From Sphingopyxis solisilvae (GTDB lineage Bacteria; Pseudomonadota; Alphaproteobacteria; Sphingomonadales; Sphingomonadaceae): DNA of 64,000 bases. The notes under the pieces were generated by a model, which searched no databases, was not told the origin of the DNA, and was given only the letters and a program-made list of their open reading frames with translations. A program made the position numbers and the translations under genes. Of the stretch, positions 41,371 through 48,957 are shown one piece after another; the first letter of the stretch is position 1; every line of letters begins with the position of its first letter. The stretch spans positions 1 through 64,000 of the forward strand of contig NZ_JADKYM010000011.1 in assembly GCF_015475875.1 (NCBI RefSeq), given 5' to 3'.

Positions 41371-42858
41371 ATGCTCGATACCGACAAGAAACGGCTTTTC
41401 CTCCGCTCGCGCTGGCTCGTCGGCCTCGCATCCGGCGCCCTGATGCTGTCGTCTGCCGCGCAGGCGGAAACGCTGCAGGGCGCCCTGTCCAAAGCCTATG
41501 AAAACAATCCGACGCTGACCGCGGCGCGCGCCGGTCAGCGCGCGAACGACGAAAATGTGCCGATCCAGAAAGCCGGCGGCCTGCCGTCGGTCGGCGCCGG
41601 GGTCGATTACCAGGAAAATCTGGTACTGCCCGGCAACAGCTTTTTCTCGCCCAAGCGCTTCGTCAGCGTCGGCGGGCAGGTGACGGTGCCGATCTATCAG
41701 GGCGGCGCGGTGCGCAACGCGGTCAAGGCGGCGAAGTATCGCGTCGAGGCCGGTCAGGCCGACCTGCGCGCGACCGAGGCGAGCATCTTTGCCCAGACGG
41801 TCGGCGCCTATATGGACGTCATTCGCGATCAGGCGATCGTCCAGCTCAACCAGAAAAATGTGTCGGTCCTGCGCACCAATTTGCAGGCGACCAGCGACCG
41901 GTTCGAAATCGGCGACCTGACGCGCACCGACGTCGCCCAGTCGGAAGCGCGACTGGCGCTGGCCGAAGGCGACCTGCGCACCGCCGAAGCCAATCTGATC
42001 GCCAGCCGCGAATCCTATGCGCGGCTGGTCGGCGAAGCGCCGGTGGACCTGCAGCCGCCGCCGCCACTGCCCAACCTGCCCGCAACGCCCGACGAGGCGG
42101 TGGCGATCGCGCTCAACAACAATCCCGACATCGAAGCGGCCAACCAGCTCGTCAACGCCAGTCGCGCCGACATCGGCGTCGCGCGCGCGACACGGATGCC
42201 GAAACTGTCGGCGACCACCAGCGCCGGATATAACAACAACCTGAACTCGATCCCGGCGGCGAACACCACCGCCGAAAACGCCACCAGCAGCGCACAGGCC
42301 GGGGTGTCGCTGACCATCCCGATCTTTCAAGGCGGGCGGCCGTCGGCGCAGGTACGCCAGGCGCAGTCGCGCAGCAGCCAGGCGATCGAAAATTATGTTG
42401 CCGTCGAACGCGGCGTGATCGCCCAGACGCGCGGCGCCTATGCCGCCTGGCAGGCGAACGAACGAATCATCGCCGCGACGCAGCAGGCGGTCAGCGCCAA
42501 CGGCCTGTCGCTGGAGGGTGTGCGCGCCGAAAACAGCGTCGGCACCCGGTCGATCCTCGACATATTGAATGCCGAGCAGGAATATCTTAACACCCAGGTC
42601 CAGCTCGTGTCGGCGCAGCGCAACTCCTATGTCGCCGCTTTCTCTTTGCTCGCCGCGATGGGCAAGGCCGAGGCGCGCGATCTGGGGATCGAAGGCGGCG
42701 CGCTTTATGATCCGGAGGTCAATTACCAGCGCGTCAAGGGCCAGATCTGGGACTGGGCCGACGATCCGGCGCCGCAGCAGCAAGCGACGGACACCCGTGC
42801 GATCCCCGCCGCAACCGCCAGCGTCCCCGTCGGCCCGTCGGCGCCGCCGCGACAATAA
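41371..42858 (+). CDS. tolC: TolC family outer membrane efflux protein
   Basis: 495 residues from the ATG at 41371. Signal peptide (WLVGLASGALMLSSAAQAE). Two homologous coiled-coil/beta repeats: TLQGALSKAYENNPTLTAARAGQRANDE and later AVAIALNNNPDIEAANQLVNASRADIGVARATRMP, with FQGGRPSAQVRQAQSRSSQA and NAEQEYLNTQVQLVSAQRNSYVAAFSLLAAMGK near the end. Forms the trimeric channel for type I secretion and efflux systems. A Pro/Ala-rich tail ends the protein. No inner-membrane pump genes adjoin it. Confidence 0.95.
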   Translation: MLDTDKKRLFLRSRWLVGLASGALMLSSAAQAETLQGALSKAYENNPTLTAARAGQRANDENVPIQKAGGLPSVGAGVDYQENLVLPGNSFFSPKRFVSVGGQVTVPIYQGGAVRNAVKAAKYRVEAGQADLRATEASIFAQTVGAYMDVIRDQAIVQLNQKNVSVLRTNLQATSDRFEIGDLTRTDVAQSEARLALAEGDLRTAEANLIASRESYARLVGEAPVDLQPPPPLPNLPATPDEAVAIALNNNPDIEAANQLVNASRADIGVARATRMPKLSATTSAGYNNNLNSIPAANTTAENATSSAQAGVSLTIPIFQGGRPSAQVRQAQSRSSQAIENYVAVERGVIAQTRGAYAAWQANERIIAATQQAVSANGLSLEGVRAENSVGTRSILDILNAEQEYLNTQVQLVSAQRNSYVAAFSLLAAMGKAEARDLGIEGGALYDPEVNYQRVKGQIWDWADDPAPQQQATDTRAIPAATASVPVGPSAPPRQ

Positions 42859-42891
42859 AGCTTGGCAAAGCCCGCCGCCAACCGGTAGAAG

Positions 42892-42901
42892 ATGGTTAAC
42901 C
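42892..42901. promoter_or_regulatory. CtrA half-site upstream of popZ
   Basis: ATGGTTAACC contains the palindrome GGTTAACC and, read on the minus strand, TTAACCAT, the well-known CtrA half-site. It lies 34 bp before the popZ start. TTAA is rare in this GC-rich sequence. Confidence 0.5.
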
Positions 42902-42934
42902 GCCCTGTTCGTGGGGGCTGAGGGGGCTTGTGTG

Positions 42935-43357
42935 ATGGGCGACATGTCGCGGGAACCGTCGATGGAAGATATCTTGTCGTCGATCAGGCGCGTCATCGCT
43001 CGCGACGAAGCGCCGGGCGCCGCGCGCGAGGTGCGGGTGCCGGAAGCCGACGACATTCTCGACCTGCAGGACGAAGAAGACCAGACCGTCGCCGGCGATG
43101 CCGAAACCGACGAACTGGTTTCCGAAGCCAGCGCCGATGCTGCGCGCCAGTCGCTTGAAGCCTTGTCGGCGGCGATTGCACCTGCCACCGCCTCCGCCGC
43201 GGCGGCATCCCCGCCGACCGGCGGCCGTACGATGGAGGATGTCGTGCTCGACGCGTTGCGGCCGATGCTGAAAGACTGGCTCGACACCAACCTGCCGCCG
43301 CTGGTCGAGGCGATGGTCGCAAAGGAAATCAGCCGGATTACCGGACGGCGGATCTGA
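42935..43357 (+). CDS. popZ: PopZ/DUF2497 polar organising protein
   Basis: 140 residues from the ATG at 42935 (MGDMSREPSMEDILSSIRRVIARDE); the ATG three codons later is possible. The short N-terminal helix EPSMEDILSSIRRVI is the conserved PopZ client-binding helix, followed by an acidic, low-complexity linker and the C-terminal oligomerisation helices (TMEDVVLDALRPMLKDWLDTNLPPLVEAMVAKEISRI). Forms polar condensates that anchor centromeres. Short compared with Caulobacter PopZ (177), mainly in the linker. Convergent with nudC; valS, its usual neighbour in some alphaproteobacteria, is absent here. Confidence 0.92.
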   Translation: MGDMSREPSMEDILSSIRRVIARDEAPGAAREVRVPEADDILDLQDEEDQTVAGDAETDELVSEASADAARQSLEALSAAIAPATASAAAASPPTGGRTMEDVVLDALRPMLKDWLDTNLPPLVEAMVAKEISRITGRRI

Positions 43358-43398
43358 TCCCGCCTGCTCCCCGCGGCTGCGCCGCGGAGCGAATCGAC

Positions 43399-44268
43399 CT
43401 ACTGCGCCCAATCCTCAAGCAGATGCCGGGCGATCGCCAGCGACGGTGGCGCCAGAAACGGCGCCCCCATGTCGCCCGCGAGTGCGGCGCGCACTTCCGT
43501 CTTGTCCACCCACATCGCCGCTTCGATCTCGGTCGTATCGAGCAAAAGCGCGGGGTCGGTCGTGACGGCGCGGCAACCGATCATCAGCGATGAGGGGAAG
43601 GGCCAGGGCTGGCTCGCCACGTAAGTGACGTCGGTCACGCGGATGCCTGCTTCCTCGAACAGTTCGCGCGCCACCGCCTCTTCCAGCGATTCGCCGGGCT
43701 CGACAAATCCCGCCAGCGCGGAAAAGAAACCGGGCGGGAAACCGCCCTGGCGGCCGACCAGCACCCGCCCGTCGCATTCGGCGAGCATGATGACGACGGG
43801 GTCGACACGCGGAAAATGTTCCGCGTTGCAGTTGCCGCATTTGCGACCCCAGCCGCCGCGGAACAGGTCGGTCGGCGCCCCGCACACGGCGCAGAAACGA
43901 TGCCGCGCGTGCCAGTCGACCAGACTGCGTGCGCCGCCGTAGAGCGCCGCCTCTTCCGCCGACAGCATGGGCAGCAGCCGCATCACGGTGCGCGAGCGTG
44001 CATCGACCCGCGCACCGACCGGCGCCTCGCGGACGAAATGCGGCACCCCCGCGTCGTCGATGCCGAGCAGCATCAGCGCACGGTCGTCGTCGGGGTCGAT
44101 CGGTTCCCAGGACAGCCCGCCGCCCTCGCCCGGAACACAATCGATCCCGTCGAGCACCAGACAGCGGGCGCGCGGGTCGACCGCCGCCGCGGCAAAGCGC
44201 GCCGGGTCGGTGCGCAGCTGGTCGGCGCGGTCGAGCCGCGCGCCGGTAAAGCCGAGCGGCAGCGCCAT
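43399..44268 (-). CDS. nudC: NADH pyrophosphatase NudC
   Basis: 289 residues. The zinc ribbon has CAVCGAPTDL with CGNC about 20 residues on, and the Nudix box is GFVEPGESLEEAVARELFEEAGI, followed by SQPWPFPSSLMIGC, the NudC-specific SQPWPFPxS motif. Hydrolyses NADH and removes NAD caps from RNA. The start ATG overlaps the stop of the serine hydrolase by one base (TGATG). Confidence 0.97.
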   Translation of the reverse strand: MALPLGFTGARLDRADQLRTDPARFAAAAVDPRARCLVLDGIDCVPGEGGGLSWEPIDPDDDRALMLLGIDDAGVPHFVREAPVGARVDARSRTVMRLLPMLSAEEAALYGGARSLVDWHARHRFCAVCGAPTDLFRGGWGRKCGNCNAEHFPRVDPVVIMLAECDGRVLVGRQGGFPPGFFSALAGFVEPGESLEEAVARELFEEAGIRVTDVTYVASQPWPFPSSLMIGCRAVTTDPALLLDTTEIEAAMWVDKTEVRAALAGDMGAPFLAPPSLAIARHLLEDWAQ

Positions 44269-45554
44269 CAGGTCATGACGTCCTTGAAAAAGGTTTCGCC
44301 GAACTTTTCCTGAAACGGCAGCGCAGTGGTGGGCATATATTGCGCATAGGCCGCGGCGCGATAGCCCAGCCCGCGATGAACGAAACCGATCGTCCCTGCC
44401 GCGCCGGCCCAGCCGAAAATGCCTTCGCCGCCGGGCGACCCCGGCAGCGATACCCGTCCGCCCGCGCCAAATCCCTGCCCGTCGATAAAAGTACCTTTGC
44501 GGTCGACGCGGTCATCGATCATGTTCGACATCGCAAGGCGGGCGGTCTCCGTTTTCATGACCCGCACCCCGCCCGTTTCGCCTTCGCCGAGCAGCATGGC
44601 GAGGAAACGGTCATAGTCGCGGGCGCTCGACACCAGCCCGCCGCCACCGAACGGATAGGGCGGCGGATCGAGATAGATCGAGCTGGTTGCAGGATCGAAA
44701 GGGATCAATGCGCCGCCATAAGGCGCATAATTGCTGGTAAAGCGGCCGACATCCTTTGCGGCGACCATGAAGCTGGTGCTGGCCATGCCCAGCGGATCGA
44801 ACAGCCGCGCCTTCAGGAACGCGTCGAACGGCTGGCCCGATACGACCTCGATCACGCGGCCCAGCAGGTCGAGACTGATCGAATAGCTCCATTTGGTGCC
44901 AGGCTCATAGACCAGCGGCAGCGCCGCGAGCCGGTCGGCCATCGCCGCCAGACTGGGCGCCGCCGTCACCGGCGCCATGCCCGGAATCGGCAGGCGGCTT
45001 GCCTGACCGCCGACGATACCCGCATCATCATACGCCTTTTTGATCGGGCCTTTCTGGATGATGTTATAGCCAAGCCCCGCCGTATGCGTCAGCAGGTGGC
45101 GCACGGTGATCGCAGTCTTGGCGGGGCGCAGGTCGGTGATCGAACCGTCGGGTGTATTCTGGACCTTCATGTTCGCAAAGGCGGGCAGGAAATCGGCGAT
45201 CGGCTGATCGAGCTTCATCTTGCCGTCTTCGATCAGCAGCATCGCGGCGATCCCGGTGACCGGCTTGGTCATCGAATAGAGCCGCCACAAGGTATCGGGA
45301 CCGACTGGCACCGGATCGCCCAGCGATTGCACCCCGGCGCCGAAAAATTCCGCCGGCGCTTGCCCCTTGCCGATCGCTGCGAGGGTTCCGGCAAGTTCGC
45401 GGCGGTCGATGAAACCTTTTATGAAGGCGTGGGTCGCGGGATAAAGCTGTGCCCCGCTTTCCTTCCATGCAAAGGCCGCGCGCGGCAGCAGCGCGGCACT
45501 TCCGCCCAGCGCCAGACCGCCGAGCAGCGCGCGGCGCGAAACCATCATGTTCAT
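44268..45554 (-). CDS. Serine hydrolase of the class C beta-lactamase/esterase family
   Basis: 428 residues. Starts MNMMVSRRALLGGLALGGSAALL, a Tat-like twin-arginine signal (SRRALLGG). The nucleophile motif is SMTK in LYSMTKPVTGIAAMLL (SxxK), the tyrosine motif is YSI in WSYSISLDLLGRVIE, and a KTG-like segment near the C-terminus is replaced by GWAGAAGT. Likely a periplasmic esterase or D-alanyl peptidase-like protein rather than a true antibiotic-inactivating enzyme. Middle gene of the mutY-hydrolase-nudC overlap chain. Confidence 0.88.
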   Translation of the reverse strand: MNMMVSRRALLGGLALGGSAALLPRAAFAWKESGAQLYPATHAFIKGFIDRRELAGTLAAIGKGQAPAEFFGAGVQSLGDPVPVGPDTLWRLYSMTKPVTGIAAMLLIEDGKMKLDQPIADFLPAFANMKVQNTPDGSITDLRPAKTAITVRHLLTHTAGLGYNIIQKGPIKKAYDDAGIVGGQASRLPIPGMAPVTAAPSLAAMADRLAALPLVYEPGTKWSYSISLDLLGRVIEVVSGQPFDAFLKARLFDPLGMASTSFMVAAKDVGRFTSNYAPYGGALIPFDPATSSIYLDPPPYPFGGGGLVSSARDYDRFLAMLLGEGETGGVRVMKTETARLAMSNMIDDRVDRKGTFIDGQGFGAGGRVSLPGSPGGEGIFGWAGAAGTIGFVHRGLGYRAAAYAQYMPTTALPFQEKFGETFFKDVMT

Positions 45555-46591
45555 GCGTGTCTCTCCAGCATCTTGTCGGTCAGTTTGCGATAGAGCGTCG
45601 GCAGCCCCGCCGCGTCAAGCTTCGAGATCGGCCACCATTCGCCTTCCGCTGCGGCAAGCGGGATTTCTCCCCGGACCAAAATCAGCGTCAGGTCGAAATG
45701 GGTAAAGCTGTGATCGACTTGCACGATGCCCGAGTCGGCGGGGGGCGCATCGGTCCAGTCGCCGCCGGGCAATGCGCGCATTCCGCCGAGCATCCCTTTG
45801 CCGGGACGGCGGACAAGCCAGACCCGGCCCTCGCGTTCGATCCAGTGCGCCAGCCCGTGACGATGCGGCTTGGCCTTCTTTGGCGGTTTGACCGGCAGCC
45901 GTTCGATGTCGGATCGTCCGCGCGACCGGCAGCCATCGGACAGCGGGCAGGTCGCGCAGGCTGGTGCTCGCGGCGTACAGATCGTCGAGCCAAGATCCAT
46001 CAGTGCCTGCGCAAAATCGCCGGGGCGGCCCCGCGGCACCAGTGACGCCAGCGCCGCGCGAACTTCGCGCTTCGCCGTCGGCAGCGGGGTTTCGATCAGC
46101 CGGTGGCGCGTGACCACCCGCTCGACATTCGCGTCGACCACGACCGTCGGGCGCCCGAACGCAATCGCCGCGACCGACGCCGCCGTATAGTCGCCGATCC
46201 CCGGCAGCGCGCGCAGCGCCGCTTCGGTGTCGGGGAAGCATCCGCCATGATCGGCAACAACCGCGCGGGCGCAGGCGAGGAGGTTGCGGGCGCGGGCGTA
46301 ATAGCCCAGCCCGGCCCACGCGGCCATGACATCGGCATCGTCAGCCGCCGCCAGATCGCCAACCGTCGGCCAGCGTTCGGTAAACCGCGCAAAATAGCCC
46401 GCGACCGCCGCGACCGTCGTCTGTTGCAGCATGACCTCGGCCAGCCAGATACGATAGGGATCGGGTGCCGCGTCGCTGCCCGGCGCGATCCGCCACGGCA
46501 GCACCCGCGCCGCGCGATCGTACCACGCCAGCAGGCGTGGCGCGAAGTCGCTCGCTATATCATCGTCGCTGGCAGAAGTCTGGACGCTCAC
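45551..46591 (-). CDS. mutY: A/G-specific adenine DNA glycosylase
   Basis: Removes adenine mispaired with 8-oxoguanine. 346 residues from a GTG start. EVMLQQTTVAAVAGYFARF (catalytic glutamate), helix-hairpin-helix LPGIGDYTAASVAAIAFG, catalytic aspartate in VVVDANVERVVTRH and the 4Fe-4S cysteines CTPRAPACATCPLSDGC. The C-terminal Nudix-like domain for 8-oxoG recognition follows. Divergent from DUF721 with only 26 bp between starts. Its stop overlaps the hydrolase start by 4 nt. Confidence 0.96.
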   Translation of the reverse strand: MSVQTSASDDDIASDFAPRLLAWYDRAARVLPWRIAPGSDAAPDPYRIWLAEVMLQQTTVAAVAGYFARFTERWPTVGDLAAADDADVMAAWAGLGYYARARNLLACARAVVADHGGCFPDTEAALRALPGIGDYTAASVAAIAFGRPTVVVDANVERVVTRHRLIETPLPTAKREVRAALASLVPRGRPGDFAQALMDLGSTICTPRAPACATCPLSDGCRSRGRSDIERLPVKPPKKAKPHRHGLAHWIEREGRVWLVRRPGKGMLGGMRALPGGDWTDAPPADSGIVQVDHSFTHFDLTLILVRGEIPLAAAEGEWWPISKLDAAGLPTLYRKLTDKMLERHA

Positions 46592-46617
46592 CCCCCGCCT
46601 ATGGCATGGCCCCCGCG

Positions 46618-47190
46618 ATGACGAAAGACAGCGGCGACAGCGCGCCCGCCAAAAAGGCGAAGGCTAAGCCGGGGGCAAAAAAGCCCAAGCCGCCTGTGCG
46701 CACCTACGAACGGCCGCGCGGCGGCGAAGCGCGGATGATTTCCGACCTCGTTCCCGAAATCGGCCGCGCCGCCTTTCGCAAATTTGGCTTCATCCAGTCG
46801 TCGGTGGTCAGCCGCTGGCGCGAAATCGTTGGCGACCGCCTCGCCGATGTCACCCAGCCGGCGATGATCCGCTTTCCCGTCGGCGCCAAGGCTGGCGGCA
46901 CGCTGCACCTGACGATCAGCGGCGCGCACGCGCCGATGCTCCAGCATGTCGCCCCCGACATCATCGCGGCGGTCAACCGCTTCTTTGGCTATGCCGCGGT
47001 GGCGCAAGTCCGCATGACGCATGGCGAGGTTACACCCGCGGCGCCCGTTCAGCCGCCGGCCATGCTGAAACCCGTACCCGCCGAGCTGGGAGACAGTTTG
47101 CGCGACATCGGCGACCCGGAACTGCGCACCGTGCTCGAACGCATGGCGGCAGGCCTGGCCGCCGCGCCCAAATTGCCCCGCATCAGTTGA
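46618..47190 (+). CDS. DUF721 domain-containing protein
   Basis: 190 residues from the ATG at 46618. A lysine/proline-rich N-terminus (AKKAKAKPGAKKPKPPV) leads into the DUF721 core RMISDLVPEIGRAAFRKFGFIQSSVVSRWREIVGDRLADVTQP and LHLTISGAHAPMLQHVAPDIIAAVNRFFGYA. Possibly nucleic-acid or replication related (some DUF721 proteins are linked to DciA), but not proven here. The gene order mutY, DUF721, DsbA-like, smc is one I recall from alphaproteobacteria. Confidence 0.9.
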   Translation: MTKDSGDSAPAKKAKAKPGAKKPKPPVRTYERPRGGEARMISDLVPEIGRAAFRKFGFIQSSVVSRWREIVGDRLADVTQPAMIRFPVGAKAGGTLHLTISGAHAPMLQHVAPDIIAAVNRFFGYAAVAQVRMTHGEVTPAAPVQPPAMLKPVPAELGDSLRDIGDPELRTVLERMAAGLAAAPKLPRIS

Positions 47191-47207
47191 AGAAAGATTG
47201 GCCGCCG

Positions 47208-47924
47208 ATGTCCGCATTTGACGATTCCCCGCTTGACCGCCGCACCGCCGTGCTCGCGCTGTCGGGCGCCGCGCTGACCCTGATCGCCGCGACGCCGGCC
47301 AAACCGGCATTATGGTCGTCGACGGTGTCGACAAGCTCGATCGGCGCCCATGTCGTCGGCAATCCGGCGGCGAAGGTCCGCCTCGTCGAATATTTCAGCT
47401 ACACTTGCGGCGTCTGTGCCGAATTCGCGAAGTTGGGCGCCCCGCCGCTGAAAACCCAATATATCGACCGCGGGCTGGTGCTGTTCGAATATCGCAACCT
47501 CGTTCGCGATCCGGTCGACATGACCGCGGCGCTGCTCGCGCGCTGCGGCGGCCCGGCCGCCTTTGCGCGCAACCATCAGGCGATTTTTGCCGCTTTTGAC
47601 ACCTGGATGGCCAAGGTGAAGGCGGTCACCGACGCGCAGGCAACCAGCTGGTACGAAGGCTCCACCGGGCAACGCGCCCGCAAAATCGCGACCGACACCG
47701 GGCTGGGCGCGCTGATGCGCGCGCGGGGTTACACGCAGGCGCAGCTCGACGCCGCGCTCGACAGCGAGGTCGCGCAGGCCGAACTGACCGGCATGACCAA
47801 CATCGCCCGCGGCGCCGACCGGGTGACCGCAACGCCGACGTTCTTCGTCAACGGGCGCAATGCCGAAGTCACCGCCTGGCCCGCGCTCAAATCGAAACTC
47901 GACCAGGCGCTCAAGGCGGCCTAA
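47208..47924 (+). CDS. DsbA-family thioredoxin-fold protein, first of two
   Basis: 238 residues from the ATG at 47208; a TTG overlapping the DUF721 stop is the longer alternative. The N-terminal signal-like segment RRTAVLALSGAALTLIAATPA is followed by VGNPAAKVRLVEYFSYTCGVCAEFAKLG with a CGVC active site. The C-terminus TATPTFFVNGRNAEV carries the cis-proline. Periplasmic thiol oxidoreductase; the CGVC dipeptide differs from the paralog. 36 bp before the second copy. Confidence 0.9.
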   Translation: MSAFDDSPLDRRTAVLALSGAALTLIAATPAKPALWSSTVSTSSIGAHVVGNPAAKVRLVEYFSYTCGVCAEFAKLGAPPLKTQYIDRGLVLFEYRNLVRDPVDMTAALLARCGGPAAFARNHQAIFAAFDTWMAKVKAVTDAQATSWYEGSTGQRARKIATDTGLGALMRARGYTQAQLDAALDSEVAQAELTGMTNIARGADRVTATPTFFVNGRNAEVTAWPALKSKLDQALKAA

Positions 47925-47960
47925 AAGGCCCGCCATCATCTGTCCGGAGACCATCACATC

Positions 47961-48701
47961 ATGAACGCATCGCTTCGTATCGCCCTTCTCTCCTCGCTTG
48001 GTGCGCTGGCGCTGGCCGGTTGCGGCGGCGGTGCCGGCGACCCCGCGAAGGAACAGGATGTCGTGGCCAAGGTCGCCCCGCCGGCGGGCAAAAGCTGGTC
48101 GCAGGTCGTCAGCTTCGACGGCGACGGGGTGGTGATGGGGAACCCCGAAGCCCCGATCAAGATTGAGGAGTTCGGCGCCTTCACCTGCGGTCACTGCGCG
48201 CAATTCGCCAAGGATTCGCACGAGGAGCTGAAACGCGATTTCGTCGATACCGGCCGCGTGTCGTACAAGCTGACGCCCTTCATGCTGCATCCAATCGATG
48301 CGATCGCGGGCGCCATCACCAAATGCACGGGGACCGAGCGCTTCTTCCCGCTCGCCGATGCGACCTTCATCGAGCATGAAGCCTTCATCGCCGGCGCGCA
48401 AAAGCCGCAGCCGGGGATCGAGGCGGCGATGCAATTGCCGCCCGAGCAGCGCTTTGTCGCGCTCGCCAAGGGCTGGGGCATCGATCAATTCTATCAGCAG
48501 CGCGGTGTGCCTGCCGCGACGATCCAGGCGTGCCTGAGCAAGGTCGATAATGTCGCGGCGATCGAAAAGGGGACCAACGCCGGCGTCGAAAAATACAAGA
48601 TTACCGGCACACCGACCTTTGTCATCAACGGTCAGGTGGTTCAGGGCATCAACACCTGGGGCCCGCTGCGCGACCGCCTGCGCACGATGGGCGCGCGCTG
48701 A
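47961..48701 (+). CDS. DsbA-family thioredoxin-fold lipoprotein, second of two
   Basis: 246 residues. Signal LRIALLSSLGALALAGCGGG with lipobox ALAGC, so probably lipid-anchored. VVMGNPEAPIKIEEFGAFTCGHCAQFAKDSHEELK gives a CGHC active site, and ITGTPTFVINGQVVQGINTW the cis-Pro loop. Pairs with the soluble paralog just upstream, so one may oxidise and the other isomerise or reduce (inference). A family A palindrome follows. Confidence 0.93.
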   Translation: MNASLRIALLSSLGALALAGCGGGAGDPAKEQDVVAKVAPPAGKSWSQVVSFDGDGVVMGNPEAPIKIEEFGAFTCGHCAQFAKDSHEELKRDFVDTGRVSYKLTPFMLHPIDAIAGAITKCTGTERFFPLADATFIEHEAFIAGAQKPQPGIEAAMQLPPEQRFVALAKGWGIDQFYQQRGVPAATIQACLSKVDNVAAIEKGTNAGVEKYKITGTPTFVINGQVVQGINTWGPLRDRLRTMGAR

Positions 48702-48708
48702 CGCTAAT

Positions 48709-48846
48709 GATCCTCCCTGCCGCGAAGCGGTGGGGAGGGGGACCGCCGCCGCAGGCGGTGGTGGAGGGGCCGGGACGATTGGGCCATGGCCCCTCCGTCA
48801 GCGCTTCGCGCTGCCACCTCCCCATGGCTTCGCCACAGGGAGGATC
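48709..48846. repeat. Dispersed palindromic element, family A, copy 4
   Basis: GATCCTCCCTGCCGCGAAGCG at the start and GCTTCGCCACAGGGAGGATC at the end, with GGGGACCGCCGCCGCAGGCGG, GGTGGTGGAGGGG, CCCCTCCGTCAGC and GCTGCCACCTCCCC inside, in the same order as copies 1 and 2. Lies between the second DsbA-like gene and smc. Confidence 0.88.
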
Positions 48847-48957
48847 AATATCTGCCCCTTGCGACTCCCCCCGCCGCGCGGCATGACGGCGGACAGGGGG
48901 ATATGTGACAGCAGCGTTGCAACATCCGCGATTCGATGATCTGCACGGGACGTTCCT

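Noticed and set aside
44268-45554. Antibiotic-resistance beta-lactamase
   Set aside because: The SxxK and YSI motifs are those of the broad class C esterase/peptidase family, and the KTG-like box is altered; resistance cannot be claimed.
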